Source: Mycobacterium sp. MYCO198283 (GTDB taxonomy: Bacteria; Actinomycetota; Actinomycetes; Mycobacteriales; Mycobacteriaceae). Taken from it: a stretch of 64,000 bases of DNA. Shown here in pieces: positions 7,977-30,538 of the stretch; position 1 is the first letter of the stretch; each line of letters starts with the position of its first letter. The position numbers and the translations under genes are program-made. The notes below the pieces were generated by a model that was given only the letters and a program-made list of their open reading frames with translations, searched no databases and was not told the DNA's origin. The DNA lies in contig NZ_JAJQJI010000009.1 of the NCBI RefSeq assembly GCF_021213805.1, positions 1-64,000 on the forward strand, in the 5' to 3' direction.

Positions 7977-9464
7977 GTGGAGCCGGACGTCACCCCCGTC
8001 GCGTCGGCCGTCGTGCTGCTCTCGGGTCACGGCGCGCTGGACCGCGAGCTGGTGGGCGGCAAGGCCTACGGGATCGACGTCATGGCGCACCACGGTCTGC
8101 CGGTGCCGCCCGCGTTCTGCCTCACCACCGAGGTGTGCCGCCGGTTCTTCGCCGACCCGCGGCGGACGCTCGACGCCCTGTGGGCCGACGTGCGGGCCGC
8201 GCTGGGTTGGCTGGAGCACCGCACCGGCCGCACGTTCGGCTCGGGCCCCCGGCCGCTGCTGGTCAGCGTCCGCAGCGGCGCCGCGCACTCCATGCCGGGG
8301 ATGCTCGACACGGTGCTCAACGTCGGTGTCGACGACGCCGTGCACGCCGCCCTGACCGCGACGGCCGGCCGGGAGTTCGCCGACGACGTCCGGGCGCGGG
8401 CGATGCGCCACCCGGTGGGCGCCGCGGGCGGGCCGCCGGAGGTGCAGCTGCGCGACGCCATCGCGGCCGTCTTCGCGTCGTGGCACTCCCCCCGGGCTGC
8501 GGCGTACCGCCGCCACCACGGCATCGACGACGGCGGCGGGACGGCCGTCGTGGTGCAGGCGATGGTGTTCGGCAACCTCAACGGCCGGTCGGGTGCCGGG
8601 GTGCTGTTCACCCGCAACCCCATCACCGGCGACAACACTCCGTACGGCGAGTGGCTGCGCGGCGGCCAGGGCGAGGACCTGGTGTCGGGCACCACCGACG
8701 GCGAGCCGATCGGCGCGCTCGCGGCAGCGCAGCCCGAGGTGCACCGGCAGCTGCTCACCGCCGCGGCCGCGGTGGAGCGGCGCGAGCGCGACGTGGCGGA
8801 CATCGAGTTCACGGTCGAGGACGGCCGGCTCTGGCTGCTGCAGACCCGCCGCGCCCGGCGCTCCGCCCGCGCCGCCGTCCGGCTGGCGCTCGCGCTGCAC
8901 GCCGAGGGCATCATCGGCGACGCCGAAGCGCTGCGACGGGTCACGCCGGAGCACGTCCGCGCCCTGCTGCCGGCGGCGGCGTCGTCGCCGCGCTGCACTG
9001 CGGCACCGCTGCTGGCATCCGGGCTGCCGGCCTGTCCGGGCGTCGTCTCCGGCCGCGCCTACACCGACGTCGACGCCGCGATCGACGCCGCCGACGACGG
9101 CGAGGACGTGATCCTGGTGCGCCGGCACACCAGCCCGCAGGACGTCCAGGGCATGCTGGCGGCGCGCGGCCTGGTGACCGAAGTCGGCGGTGCGACCTCC
9201 CACGCCGCCGTGGTCAGCCGCGAGCTGGGGCGCCCCGCGGTCGTCGGCTGCGGAACGGGTGCCGCGGCCGCCCTGGCCGGCCGGCTGGTCACCGTCGACG
9301 GCACCCGGGGTGAGGTCCGCGACGGCGCCGCCGATCCGGGGCCGGGATCGCCCGGCGACGCCGCGGCGCTGCGGGCGCTGGCGCAGCTGGCGCGGACGGT
9401 CGCCGCGCGCGACGGCGACGACGCGGTGCGCGACCTGCTGGCCGAACTCGCTGCGGCCGGCTGA
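7977..9464 (+). CDS. ppdK: Short pyruvate-phosphate-dikinase-like protein (ATP-grasp plus phosphohistidine domain)
   Basis: A 495-residue protein matching the layout of the short mycobacterial PpdK. It has an N-terminal PPDK/PEP-synthase ATP-binding domain (about 1-330, with VGGKAYG, SVRSGAAHSMPGM and LQTRRA) and a swivelling phosphohistidine domain (about 350-440) whose catalytic His409 is in GGATSHAAVVSREL. Full-length PPDK has about 870-900 residues and ends in a PEP/pyruvate TIM barrel; that domain is absent here. It can plausibly make a phosphohistidine from ATP but has no visible acceptor domain. GTG 7977 is chosen for its promoter position and is coupled to the next gene 5 bp downstream. 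Confidence 0.85.
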   Translation: MEPDVTPVASAVVLLSGHGALDRELVGGKAYGIDVMAHHGLPVPPAFCLTTEVCRRFFADPRRTLDALWADVRAALGWLEHRTGRTFGSGPRPLLVSVRSGAAHSMPGMLDTVLNVGVDDAVHAALTATAGREFADDVRARAMRHPVGAAGGPPEVQLRDAIAAVFASWHSPRAAAYRRHHGIDDGGGTAVVVQAMVFGNLNGRSGAGVLFTRNPITGDNTPYGEWLRGGQGEDLVSGTTDGEPIGALAAAQPEVHRQLLTAAAAVERRERDVADIEFTVEDGRLWLLQTRRARRSARAAVRLALALHAEGIIGDAEALRRVTPEHVRALLPAAASSPRCTAAPLLASGLPACPGVVSGRAYTDVDAAIDAADDGEDVILVRRHTSPQDVQGMLAARGLVTEVGGATSHAAVVSRELGRPAVVGCGTGAAAALAGRLVTVDGTRGEVRDGAADPGPGSPGDAAALRALAQLARTVAARDGDDAVRDLLAELAAAG

Positions 9465-9469
9465 CCGCG

Positions 9470-10063
9470 ATGTGCGAGCTCCAGGTGCTGCAGGCCGTCC
9501 GGCTCAAGGGCCGCATCCGGCCGACCGAGCTCGCCGCCACGGTCGGCGCCGACCCGGCGACGGTCGAGCGGCTGGTCGAATCCCTCACGGCGGCGGGCTA
9601 TCTGGTGTCGGGCGCGTCGGTGCGGCTGTCGCCGGCCGGCCGGGCGCGGCTCGGGGAACTGCTGGCGCAGGAACGCGCCGGCGCCGATGCCGACGCGGTC
9701 CGGGCCGCCTACGACCGGTTCCGGGCGGTCAACGAGGAGCTGCGGGCGCTGGTGTCGGCGTGGCAGCTGCGCCCGGACGCTGCGGCCGACCCGGACGCTG
9801 CCAACGACGAAGGCCGGCTGCTCGCCCGCCTCGACGGCGTCCACGCCCGGGTGATGCCGATCGTCGCCGACGTCGCCGCCGCGCTGCCCCGGCTCGGCGG
9901 CTACGCGACGAAGCTCGCCGCCGCCCACGCGAGGATCCGCGGCGGCGACACGTCCTGGCTCGCCCGCCCGCTCGTCGACAGCTACCACACGGTCTGGTTC
10001 GAGCTGCACGAGGAACTGCTCGGCGCCGCCGGCCTCACCCGCGAGGACGAATCCGCCGGCTGA
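9470..10063 (+). CDS. Winged-helix protein paired with ppdK
   Basis: A 197-residue protein. Residues about 1-65 form a MarR/ArsR-like winged helix (VLQAVRLKGRIRPTELA, then VERLVESLTAAGYLV), followed by a helical domain of about 130 residues that I cannot name. It starts 5 bp after ppdK and is almost certainly co-transcribed with it, so it could be a regulator or an accessory subunit of the dikinase-like protein. Its 3' end overlaps the convergent MMPL gene by 29 bp. I do not recognise a specific family. Confidence 0.75.
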   Translation: MCELQVLQAVRLKGRIRPTELAATVGADPATVERLVESLTAAGYLVSGASVRLSPAGRARLGELLAQERAGADADAVRAAYDRFRAVNEELRALVSAWQLRPDAAADPDAANDEGRLLARLDGVHARVMPIVADVAAALPRLGGYATKLAAAHARIRGGDTSWLARPLVDSYHTVWFELHEELLGAAGLTREDESAG

Positions 10064-12332
10064 CCCGGTGCCGGCCGCCGGGCCGGGCGGGTTCACGCAC
10101 CGCGGGTCGCAGCTCCAGCGGGATGTCGCTGAGCCCGATGCGGCTGTGCCAGCGCATCATCGGCAGCGGCGCCCACCAGTTGGCCCGGCCGAGCAGGTGC
10201 ATCACGGCGGGCACCAGCAGCATCCGCACCAGCGTCGCGTCCATCAGCACCGCCAGCGTCAGACCGAGCCCGAACATCCGCATGATCGACACGTCGGAGG
10301 CCGTCAGCGCGGCGAACGAGATGGACATCAAGAGCGCCGCGGCGGTGACGATGCGCCCGGTGCCGGCGAGTCCCCGCGCGATCGCCTCGTCGTTGTCGGC
10401 GGCGGTGGACCGGCGCGACGCCAGCCAGTACTCCCGGATGCGCGAGATGAGGAACACCTCGTAGTCCATCGACAGCCCGAACGCGACGCAGAACAGCAGC
10501 ACCGGGACGTGGGCCACCAGCGTGCCGGTCGCGGTGGTGCCCAGCGCGCCGAGGTGGCCGTCCTGGAAGATCCATACCAGCGCGCCGAACGTGGCGGTCA
10601 GCGACAGCATGTTGAGCAGCACCGCCTTGATCGGCAGCAGCACGCTGCCGGTCAGCAGGAACAGCAGCGTGACGGTGACGGCGGCGATCACCAGCAGCAC
10701 CAGCGGCAGGCGCGCATTGATGGCGGCGGCGTTGTCCGCGTTCACCTGCGCGGCGCCGCCCACGACGTAGGGGCGGCCGGCCGGTCCGATCACGCCGTGC
10801 AGCCAGTCGAGTTGACTGGGCTCCGCGTCGTCGGCGGTGGGCGCGGTGCTGTTGACGGTGAAGTAGGCGCCGCCGTCGGCCACCCCGGCGGGACTCCCCG
10901 GCGGACCGACCATCACCCCGCCGACATAGGTTCCGGTCGGACCCGACGCCGACGAGACCTCCGGCGTGGTCGACAGATCGCGGGTGAACCGTCCGATCTC
11001 GCGGGCGTCCACGCCGGTGATGTCCGGCACGACAACGGTGATCGCGGTGCCCGGGTCGTGCGGGAAGTCCTCGCGGAGCAGGTCACCGACCTGCCGCGCC
11101 GACGCCGACGCCGGCAGCATCCGCTCGTCGGGGAACCCCCACCGCACCCCGAGGAACGGCGCACCGAGCACCAGCAGGAGTGTGGCGCCGGCCAGCGCGA
11201 CCGGCACCGCCCGCCGGGTGGCGAAGCGGGCGCTGCGGTACCACAGCGTCTCCTCCGGGCGCTTGTGCTCCCGCGGCGGTCGGCGCAGCAGCCGGCGCGC
11301 GAGGGGTCGCACGTCGAGGGCGTCGATCCGGTCGCCCAGCAGCGCGATGGCGGCGGGCCCGATCAGCAGGGCCGCCAGCGCGGTCAGCACCACCACGGTG
11401 CAGCCGGCGAGTCCGAAGGACCGCAGGAAGTACATCGGGAACAGCGTCAACGCCAGCATCGAGCACCCGACCGTCGTCGCGGAGAACAGCACGGTGCGGC
11501 CCGCGGTGGCCATCGTGACGGTGAGCGCGTCCTCGGCCGGCGCGCCGGCGGACCGCTCGTCGCGGTACCGGCTGAGGATCAGCAGCGTGTAGTCGATCGC
11601 CAGGCAGAGCGCCATCGCGACGGTGAGGTTGAGGGCGAACGTCGAGACGTCGGTGACGAAGGTCAGCAGGCGCAGCAGCGCCATGGTCCCCACCACCGAC
11701 CAGATGCCCACGGCCAGCGGGATCGCGGCCGCCAGCAGCCCGCCGAACACCCACACCAGCACCGCGAAGCTGAGCGGGAACGCGACCGCCTCCATGACGA
11801 TCAGGTCGCGCTCGGACTGGCTGTTGATCTGCACGTACGCCATGGCGGGGCCGCCCGCGACGACCTCGACGTCGCCGCGTGGCCCGGCGATCCGGTCGGC
11901 CAGCTCCTTGGCGTGCCGTTGGGCGTCGCTGCCCCCGCCGGTGATGCCCGCCGCGACCAGGCCGGTCCGGCCGTCGGAACTGGTGAGCTCCCGGGCCGCG
12001 GCCGGCGGGGCGCTCCACGCCGAGACGACGCCGTCGACGTCGGGGGAGGCGGCGAGCTGCCCGGCGACGTCCTGCGCCACCGCGCGCACCTGCGGATCCG
12101 CGACGCCGCCGCCGCCGCGGATCGCGAACACAATGCCGAGATCGCCCTGGCCGAACTGCTGCGACATGAGGTCGGACGCCCGCGAGGACTCCGCGGCGGG
12201 ATCCCGGAAGCCGGCGGCCGACAGCATTTTCGTGACGTGCGCGCCGAAGTAGCCGGCCCCGACCATCACCAGTACGGCCACCGTCAGGACGAGGCCCGGC
12301 GCTGCGAGCGCCAGGCGAGCGATGCGCTGCAG
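10035..12332 (-). CDS. MMPL family RND transporter
   Basis: An inner-membrane RND permease of the mycobacterial MmpL/YdfJ class, with two repeats of one membrane segment, a large periplasmic domain and a membrane bundle. Examples include LCLAIDYTLLILSRYRDE in repeat 1 and FGLSMDYEVFLISRIREY in repeat 2. The first conventional start (GTG 12281) would cut into TM1. The frame stays open upstream as QRIARLALAAPGLVLTV, a typical MMPL N-terminus. No ATG, GTG or TTG occurs between the in-frame TGA and that segment. A CTG at 12330-12332 has GGGAGG about 7 bp upstream, so I take CTG as the probable start. Length is then 765 residues. It lies directly after the Rv2047c-like gene and may export a product of the Pks12 locus (inference). 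Confidence 0.8.
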   Translation of the reverse strand: MQRIARLALAAPGLVLTVAVLVMVGAGYFGAHVTKMLSAAGFRDPAAESSRASDLMSQQFGQGDLGIVFAIRGGGGVADPQVRAVAQDVAGQLAASPDVDGVVSAWSAPPAAARELTSSDGRTGLVAAGITGGGSDAQRHAKELADRIAGPRGDVEVVAGGPAMAYVQINSQSERDLIVMEAVAFPLSFAVLVWVFGGLLAAAIPLAVGIWSVVGTMALLRLLTFVTDVSTFALNLTVAMALCLAIDYTLLILSRYRDERSAGAPAEDALTVTMATAGRTVLFSATTVGCSMLALTLFPMYFLRSFGLAGCTVVVLTALAALLIGPAAIALLGDRIDALDVRPLARRLLRRPPREHKRPEETLWYRSARFATRRAVPVALAGATLLLVLGAPFLGVRWGFPDERMLPASASARQVGDLLREDFPHDPGTAITVVVPDITGVDAREIGRFTRDLSTTPEVSSASGPTGTYVGGVMVGPPGSPAGVADGGAYFTVNSTAPTADDAEPSQLDWLHGVIGPAGRPYVVGGAAQVNADNAAAINARLPLVLLVIAAVTVTLLFLLTGSVLLPIKAVLLNMLSLTATFGALVWIFQDGHLGALGTTATGTLVAHVPVLLFCVAFGLSMDYEVFLISRIREYWLASRRSTAADNDEAIARGLAGTGRIVTAAALLMSISFAALTASDVSIMRMFGLGLTLAVLMDATLVRMLLVPAVMHLLGRANWWAPLPMMRWHSRIGLSDIPLELRPAVREPARPGGRHRVSRRIRPRG

Positions 12333-12393
12333 AGCCGTCCCTCCCGTCTCGTCGGAAATCTGCGTACCCGCCGCGACAGCGGGTCAACCGCCG

Positions 12394-14755
12394 TCACCGC
12401 GCGGCGAGATCGAGCACCTCCACCTCGCCCGTCGCCCCGTCGACCTCGACGAGCGCACCGTCGGGCAGCCGCGTCGTCGCGTCGCGGGCGTTCACCACGC
12501 ACGTGACCCCGAACTCGCGGGCGACGATCGCGGCGTGGGAGATGGGGCCGCCGAGCTCGGTGAGCACCGCCGCCGCGTAGGCGAACGCCGGCGTGTAGCC
12601 GACGTCGGTGACCCGGGCGACCAGCACCTCGCCGGGCTGCAGGTCGTCGACCGTGTCGGCGGTGACCACCCGCACCCGGCCGCGCACGCGCCCGCCGCAC
12701 ACGCCCGTCCCCTGCATCCGGTCCCCCGCCTCCAGCGCGGCGGCGGGCGCCGGGGTGGGCTCCCAGTGCCCGCTGAACGCTTCCGGCAGCCGCACATCGG
12801 CCAGCCGGCGCTGCTCGGCGCGCCGCCGCGCGACCAGGCCCGCGACGTCGCCCGGGAGGGCGACGACCTCGTCGACCTGCAGGAAGAAGATGTCCTCGGC
12901 CTGCGCCAGGATCCCGGCGCCGGCCAGGCGGGCGCCGGCGTCGCGCAGCAGCCCGCGCAGCACCCAGATCGCCCGCACCATCCGGTCGCGGCGCACCTCG
13001 CGGTCGCGCAGCTGGGCCGCCGCCACCGCCGCCACCGGGCGCACCCAGGCGGGGATGCCGGCCGATGCGGCGGCCGGGTCGGCGGCGGGCAGCACGGCGG
13101 CCTTGGCGACGGCCCGCACCAGCCGGTCGGGTCGGTCGGCGTAGCTGGGCGAACTCATCTCGACCTCGGCGGGCCCGCGGTGGCCGATGACCGTCAGCTC
13201 CGCCAGCAGCCGGCGGTGGAACTCCGGCGCGGCGTCGGCGAGGTCGGCCAGGTGTCCTCCCCGCGTCCGGTCGGCGCAGTCCGGGCGCCGCAGCACGCGC
13301 ATCACGGCGTCGTCGCCGCGGGCGAGGCCGGCGAGCCGGTGCACGGCGCCGAGCGACTGCGCGCTCACCACCTCGCGGCCCGCGAACGGCACGGTGTCGC
13401 GGCCGCACAGCACCCGCAGCACGACGCCGTAGGCGGTGCAGACCAGGATCGACGCCGACGACACCACCCAGCCCGCCACCACGGCGTCGCGGGCGGCGAG
13501 GATCAGCGCGTGCAGCCGCGTGTCATCGAGGGACGCCGCGGGCTGCGCCTGCGCTTCGAGGGCGGCGACGTCGGCGACGTAGTCCCGGGTCTCGCGGCGC
13601 GACCCCAGCGAGAGCCCGACCAGGTTGACGCCGAAGACGGCCAGGCTGCGCAGTTGCCGCGCCACGCCGGTCCGCTGTGGCGCGGGCAGGTCGGCGCCGA
13701 AGACGTCCACGTTGCGCGCGGTGCGGCCGAAGAACGCGTCGGTGATGAGCTCGGGTCGCACGAACGGCACGGTGCCGGCCATGAACACCGCCGACGTCAT
13801 CCCGGCGTAGAGCCGGTGGCCGAACACCCCGGTGGTGCGGGTCGCCATCTCCTGTTGCACCACCCCGCCGGGGCGCAGCCGCTCGGCGATCACCATGCCC
13901 GCCGCGCGGGTGCCGCGCACCGACACCGACGCCGAACTGGGGGTGAAGGGGCCGGGCAGCGCCTCGGAGAGGTTGGTCGCGACGAAGGCGGGAAACCGCG
14001 GGTCGATCGGGGTGTCGAACTCGCCGGCGACCTCGGGCGGCCCGGCGACCACCGGCGCGACGCCGTCTGACGCAGGGGTGTCCACCGCGCGCACGTCCCG
14101 CACCCGCGCCAGCCGCCACGGCAGCGCGAAGATCCTGCCGCGCAGACTGATCCGGCCGCGCGCGGTCAGCGCGAAGTCGGCGACGCAGCCGGCCGCGGAC
14201 CACGCCGGCCCGAAGCCGGGCGCCGGCTCGACCCGCTCGCCGCCCCGGACGGTCGAGGCCGGCCGGTCCGGTCCGGGCACCACCGGCCGACCCGTCGCCG
14301 TGGCGATCGCGCGGACGGTGGTGTGCCCGGCGGACAGCTCGAACCGCCCGGTCAGTTCCGGGTCGGCGACGCACCGCACCGCGTAGGCGGCAACGTCGTG
14401 GGGGTGCACGACGGGCAGCGGCCGGTCGGCGGCGCGGCTGCGGACCACCGGCGCGGTGAACGCGGCCAGCACGTCGTCGTCGACGTCGCGGCCCAGCACC
14501 AGCCCGTAGCGCAGCACGACGCGCGGCGGCGACTCGGCCGCCGCGCGGATCTCGACGTGCGCACCGCAGGACACCACCGTGGCGGCGCCGGGCGGCAGCG
14601 GCTCGCCGCTGCGGACGTACCCGAGTGCGCCGGGCCAGCCCACCGGGCGGCGGGGCGCGACGCCCACGACGCGGTGACCGGCCGCGACCAGGCGATCGGC
14701 GACCGCCCGGCCGACCGGGGTGTCGACACCGCTGACGACGATCGGCTGGCCGGCC

Positions 14756-14766
<11 letters not shown>
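12394..14766 (-). CDS. NAD-epimerase / phosphohistidine-swivel fusion protein (Rv2047c-like)
   Basis: A 790-residue fusion. Residues about 7-170 are an NAD-dependent epimerase-like Rossmann domain ([17 protein letters not shown]). The long middle part resembles the substrate-binding region of rifampicin-phosphotransferase-type enzymes. The C-terminus is a PEP-utilising swivel domain with His744 in [15 protein letters not shown]. No ATP-grasp domain is present, so on its own it lacks a phosphate donor site. The same kind of protein (Rv2047c) sits next to pks12 in M. tuberculosis. Its start overlaps the pks12 stop by 11 bp, which argues for co-translation and a role in mycoketide phospholipid formation or handling. 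The reaction is unknown. Confidence 0.8.
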
Positions 14767-27295
<12,529 letters not shown>

Positions 27296-27312
27296 CTGTC
27301 GTTCCCATCGAA

Positions 27313-27342
27313 GGCGACTCGCCCGTCAACGGCGAAGTCGCC
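27313..27342 (-). other. Stem-loop in the pks12 5' leader
   Basis: Perfect 7-bp arms GGCGACT and AGTCGCC are separated by 16 nt, 18 bp before the pks12 start codon. It would lie in the untranslated leader if transcription starts near the TAGGGT hexamer at 27431-27436 (minus strand). It could affect ribosome access; no riboswitch family is recognised. Confidence 0.3.
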
Positions 27343-27430
27343 GGTGTTCGGGTCGGTCGGCGGGGCACACTGCGACGCAGGCCCCCGAGGTCGCAGAACG
27401 TCGCCGGTTGCTCTGGCACGTCTTTGCCGA

Positions 27431-27436
27431 ACCCTA
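27431..27436 (-). promoter_or_regulatory. Candidate pks12 -10 hexamer (TAGGGT)
   Basis: A TANNNT hexamer on the minus strand, which would give a 5' leader of about 125-130 nt. It is a single-motif match without a clear -35 element. Confidence 0.25.
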
Positions 27437-27505
27437 GACAGCGGCCGACGCCCGCGGACCGCCTTTGCGTGATTGGGCAACATTTCCGTCACCAGCTCAC
27501 GGCAG

Positions 27506-27511
27506 TAGCCT
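27506..27511 (+). promoter_or_regulatory. Candidate -10 (TAGCCT) for the acyl-CoA dehydrogenase
   Basis: A TANNNT hexamer 35 bp before the ATG at 27547, which would leave a leader of about 29 nt containing the strong ribosome site GGAAGGAG. It faces the pks12 promoter region. Confidence 0.35.
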
Positions 27512-27546
27512 GGCCGCATTCGCCGCGGCGGCCGGAAGGAGCCCGC

Positions 27547-28725
<1,179 letters not shown>

Positions 28726-28735
28726 CCCTTCCCGC

Positions 28736-28757
28736 CGAACGTTCATTACCGGTCGAC
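28736..28757 (+). repeat. Left copy of 22-bp perfect inverted repeat
   Basis: Begins CGAACGTTC and ends GGTCGAC. The same 22 bases occur in reverse complement at 29720-29741. Similarity continues imperfectly inward (GCCGCT at the same offset) and outward (CTTC). It starts 11 bp after the acyl-CoA dehydrogenase stop. Confidence 0.9.
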
Positions 28758-28767
28758 ATTTCCGCCG

Positions 28768-29649
28768 CTAGGCGACATTCATTCGACGCTCGCCGCGCCA
28801 GCCGGCTGCCCGCAGCGCCGCTTCCACGCGGGCGATCACGACGTGCGGCCGCAGCCGCAGCAGTTCGGCGCTGACGCGGATGACCCGCCACTGCGCCGCC
28901 TCGAGGTCGGCGATGCGGTCGATGTCCCGGGTTCGCTGCACGGGGTCCAGCCAATGCTGAGCGCCGTCGAATTCGATCGCCACCTTCCACTCGTCGTACC
29001 CCAGGTCGACGCGGGCGACGAAGCGGCCGTCGTCGAACACCTCGACCTGCGTCGCCGGCGTCGGCAAGCCACCGCGCAGCAGGACCAGCCGGGTTCGTGT
29101 CTCCTGCGGCGACTCGGCGCCCGGGTCCGCGAGCGCCAATGCTTCGCGGAGCGCGACGATGCCGCGTGCGCCCTTGTGCCGGTCGACGACGGGAAGCACC
29201 TCGGCGACAGTGGTTCCGGTGGCACGCAGCAATGCGTCGATGCGCATCACCGCGAGCGTGAGTCCGGACCGACGCCCGAGATCGAAGGCCGTCCTGGCCG
29301 GCGTGGTGACGGGCACGCCGCGCACGACGCAGACCTCGTCGGGGTGCAGGACGTCGCTGTGGAACAGCATGCCGTCGACCCGGTTGCGGCCCGGGCGGTT
29401 CAGCTCGGCGGGTGCGTCGGCGTCGATCCACCGGGCGCCGTGCCACGCCGCCGCGGACAGCCCGGCCAGCGTGGCGCGCCGCCCCGACCACAACCACGCG
29501 GCGTAGCCCTTGGTCGCGGGCGACAGATCGACACCGTTCGGGACGTAGACGTTGCGGAAGACCATGCGGTGCCGCCGTAGGTCAGTCCGTCGGACCGAAC
29601 CTGTGGCCAGCGCTTCGGTGCCGATGAACGGCCATGCTGGAGTCGTCAT
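28768..29649 (-). CDS. DUF559 / AbiEi-like solitary nuclease-fold protein
   Basis: A 293-residue protein of the mycobacterial type often annotated as AbiEi-like or DUF559. The N-terminal half (HTH-like region plus LSAAAWHGA and FHSDVLHPDEV) resembles AbiEi antitoxin domains. The C-terminal part (about 190-290) has a Vsr/DUF559 endonuclease-like core with RVDLGYDEWKVAIEFDG and QHWLDPVQRTRD. ATG 29649 (MTTPAWPFIG) is chosen; an earlier in-frame ATG at 29718 would extend it into the inverted-repeat zone. No toxin (AbiEii) gene is adjacent. The gene is bracketed by a 22-bp perfect inverted repeat, which suggests a small mobile or inserted cassette. The exact function is unknown. Confidence 0.75.
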   Translation of the reverse strand: MTTPAWPFIGTEALATGSVRRTDLRRHRMVFRNVYVPNGVDLSPATKGYAAWLWSGRRATLAGLSAAAWHGARWIDADAPAELNRPGRNRVDGMLFHSDVLHPDEVCVVRGVPVTTPARTAFDLGRRSGLTLAVMRIDALLRATGTTVAEVLPVVDRHKGARGIVALREALALADPGAESPQETRTRLVLLRGGLPTPATQVEVFDDGRFVARVDLGYDEWKVAIEFDGAQHWLDPVQRTRDIDRIADLEAAQWRVIRVSAELLRLRPHVVIARVEAALRAAGWRGERRMNVA

Positions 29650-29719
29650 GCTCACACGCTCGCGATGGCCACCGACAGATCCGCCGAACGTCGAGAAGTT
29701 GTCCACAAGCGGCCGCATA

Positions 29720-29741
29720 GTCGACCGGTAATGAACGTTCG
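29720..29741 (-). repeat. Right copy of 22-bp perfect inverted repeat
   Basis: Reverse complement of 28736-28757 with no mismatch. It lies 13 bp beyond the stop of the convergent SDR gene. The two copies define a unit of 1006 bp holding one gene. No flanking target-site duplication is visible. Confidence 0.9.
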
Positions 29742-29754
29742 CGGAGAAGCGGGC

Positions 29755-30456
29755 CTAGGTGTTGCGGCCGCCGTTGACGCCGAGGATCTGGCCGGTGATG
29801 TAGCCGGCCTCCTCGGACACCAGGAACGCACACGCGGCGGCGATGTCCTCGGGCTTACCGATGCGCCGCACCGGGGTCGCCTCGATGGTCTTGTCGATGT
29901 CGCCGAGGAACCCGCGGTCGGCGGCCTTGCGCAGCATCGGGGTGTCGATGAAGCCGGGCGGCACGGCGTTGACCGTGATCCCGGCCGGGCCGTACTCCAG
30001 CGCAAGCGATTTGGTGAGGCCGTTGACGCCCGATTTCGCCGCCACGTAGTGCGACATGTACGGCGTGCCCGAGTGCGTGCTCGACGACGAGATGTTGACG
30101 ATCCGGCCCCAGCCCGCCTCGATCATGTCCGGCAACACCGCCTGGGTCATGTGGAATACGCCGTGCAGGTTCACATTCACCACGCGCTGCCAGGTGTCGA
30201 AGTCGATGTCGAGGAACCGCTTGAAACCGTCGAGGCCGGCGGCGTTGACCAGGATGCCGACGGGCCCGGACCGCTCGTGCACCTGCGCCAGCGCGGCGTC
30301 GATCTGGCCGCGGTCGGTGACGTCGACCCGGAAGCCGAGCTCGGTGTCGGGCGGACTCAGGTCGAACACCGCGACCTGGTGCCCGTCGCGGGTGAGTCGC
30401 TCGACGATCGCCTGCCCGATGCCGGAGCCGCCGCCGGTGACGATGGCGGTGCTCAT
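29755..30456 (-). CDS. SDR family oxidoreductase
   Basis: A 233-residue classical SDR with cofactor motif TGGGSGIG (residues 7-14), NAAG near 70, catalytic Ser in NISSSSTHSG and the YVAAK dyad near 138. ATG 30456 (MSTAIVTGGGSG) is chosen, as upstream sequence in this frame is antisense noise. The start overlaps the stop of a possible 9-codon leader peptide. It lies downstream of a TetR gene on the same strand, so it may be controlled by it. The substrate is not deducible. Confidence 0.87.
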   Translation of the reverse strand: MSTAIVTGGGSGIGQAIVERLTRDGHQVAVFDLSPPDTELGFRVDVTDRGQIDAALAQVHERSGPVGILVNAAGLDGFKRFLDIDFDTWQRVVNVNLHGVFHMTQAVLPDMIEAGWGRIVNISSSSTHSGTPYMSHYVAAKSGVNGLTKSLALEYGPAGITVNAVPPGFIDTPMLRKAADRGFLGDIDKTIEATPVRRIGKPEDIAAACAFLVSEEAGYITGQILGVNGGRNT

Positions 30457-30482
30457 GACCGGACCTCGGTGTCCATCCGCAT
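30453..30482 (-). CDS. Possible 9-residue leader peptide before the SDR
   Basis: ATG at 30482 with a strong GGAAGGAA ribosome site (30488-30495) 5 bp upstream encodes MRMDTEVRS and stops at TGA 30453-30455, which overlaps the ATG of the SDR. The SDR itself has only GAGG upstream. The arrangement would allow coupled re-initiation. Such a short frame can arise by chance. Confidence 0.3.
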   Translation of the reverse strand: MRMDTEVRS

Positions 30483-30538
30483 GGGTGTTCCTTCCTCGGT
30501 TGCTGCGCGCCGGCGGACTGACCGGCGCGGGGACATGG

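Noticed and set aside
5937..9203. 1088-codon minus-strand frame covering thiolase, SDR and ppdK regions
   Set aside because: Only the part from GTG 7151 downstream encodes a protein family (thiolase). The rest is antisense to ppdK and out of frame with the SDR.
10068..12506. 812-codon plus-strand frame opposite the MMPL gene
   Set aside because: Gln/Arg/His-rich antisense translation without motifs; the minus-strand MMPL frame has clear membrane repeats.
27424..27546. N-terminal extension of the acyl-CoA dehydrogenase (start at 27424)
   Set aside because: Would run through the promoter and ribosome-site region and adds 41 non-conserved residues; ATG 27547 has a good ribosome site.
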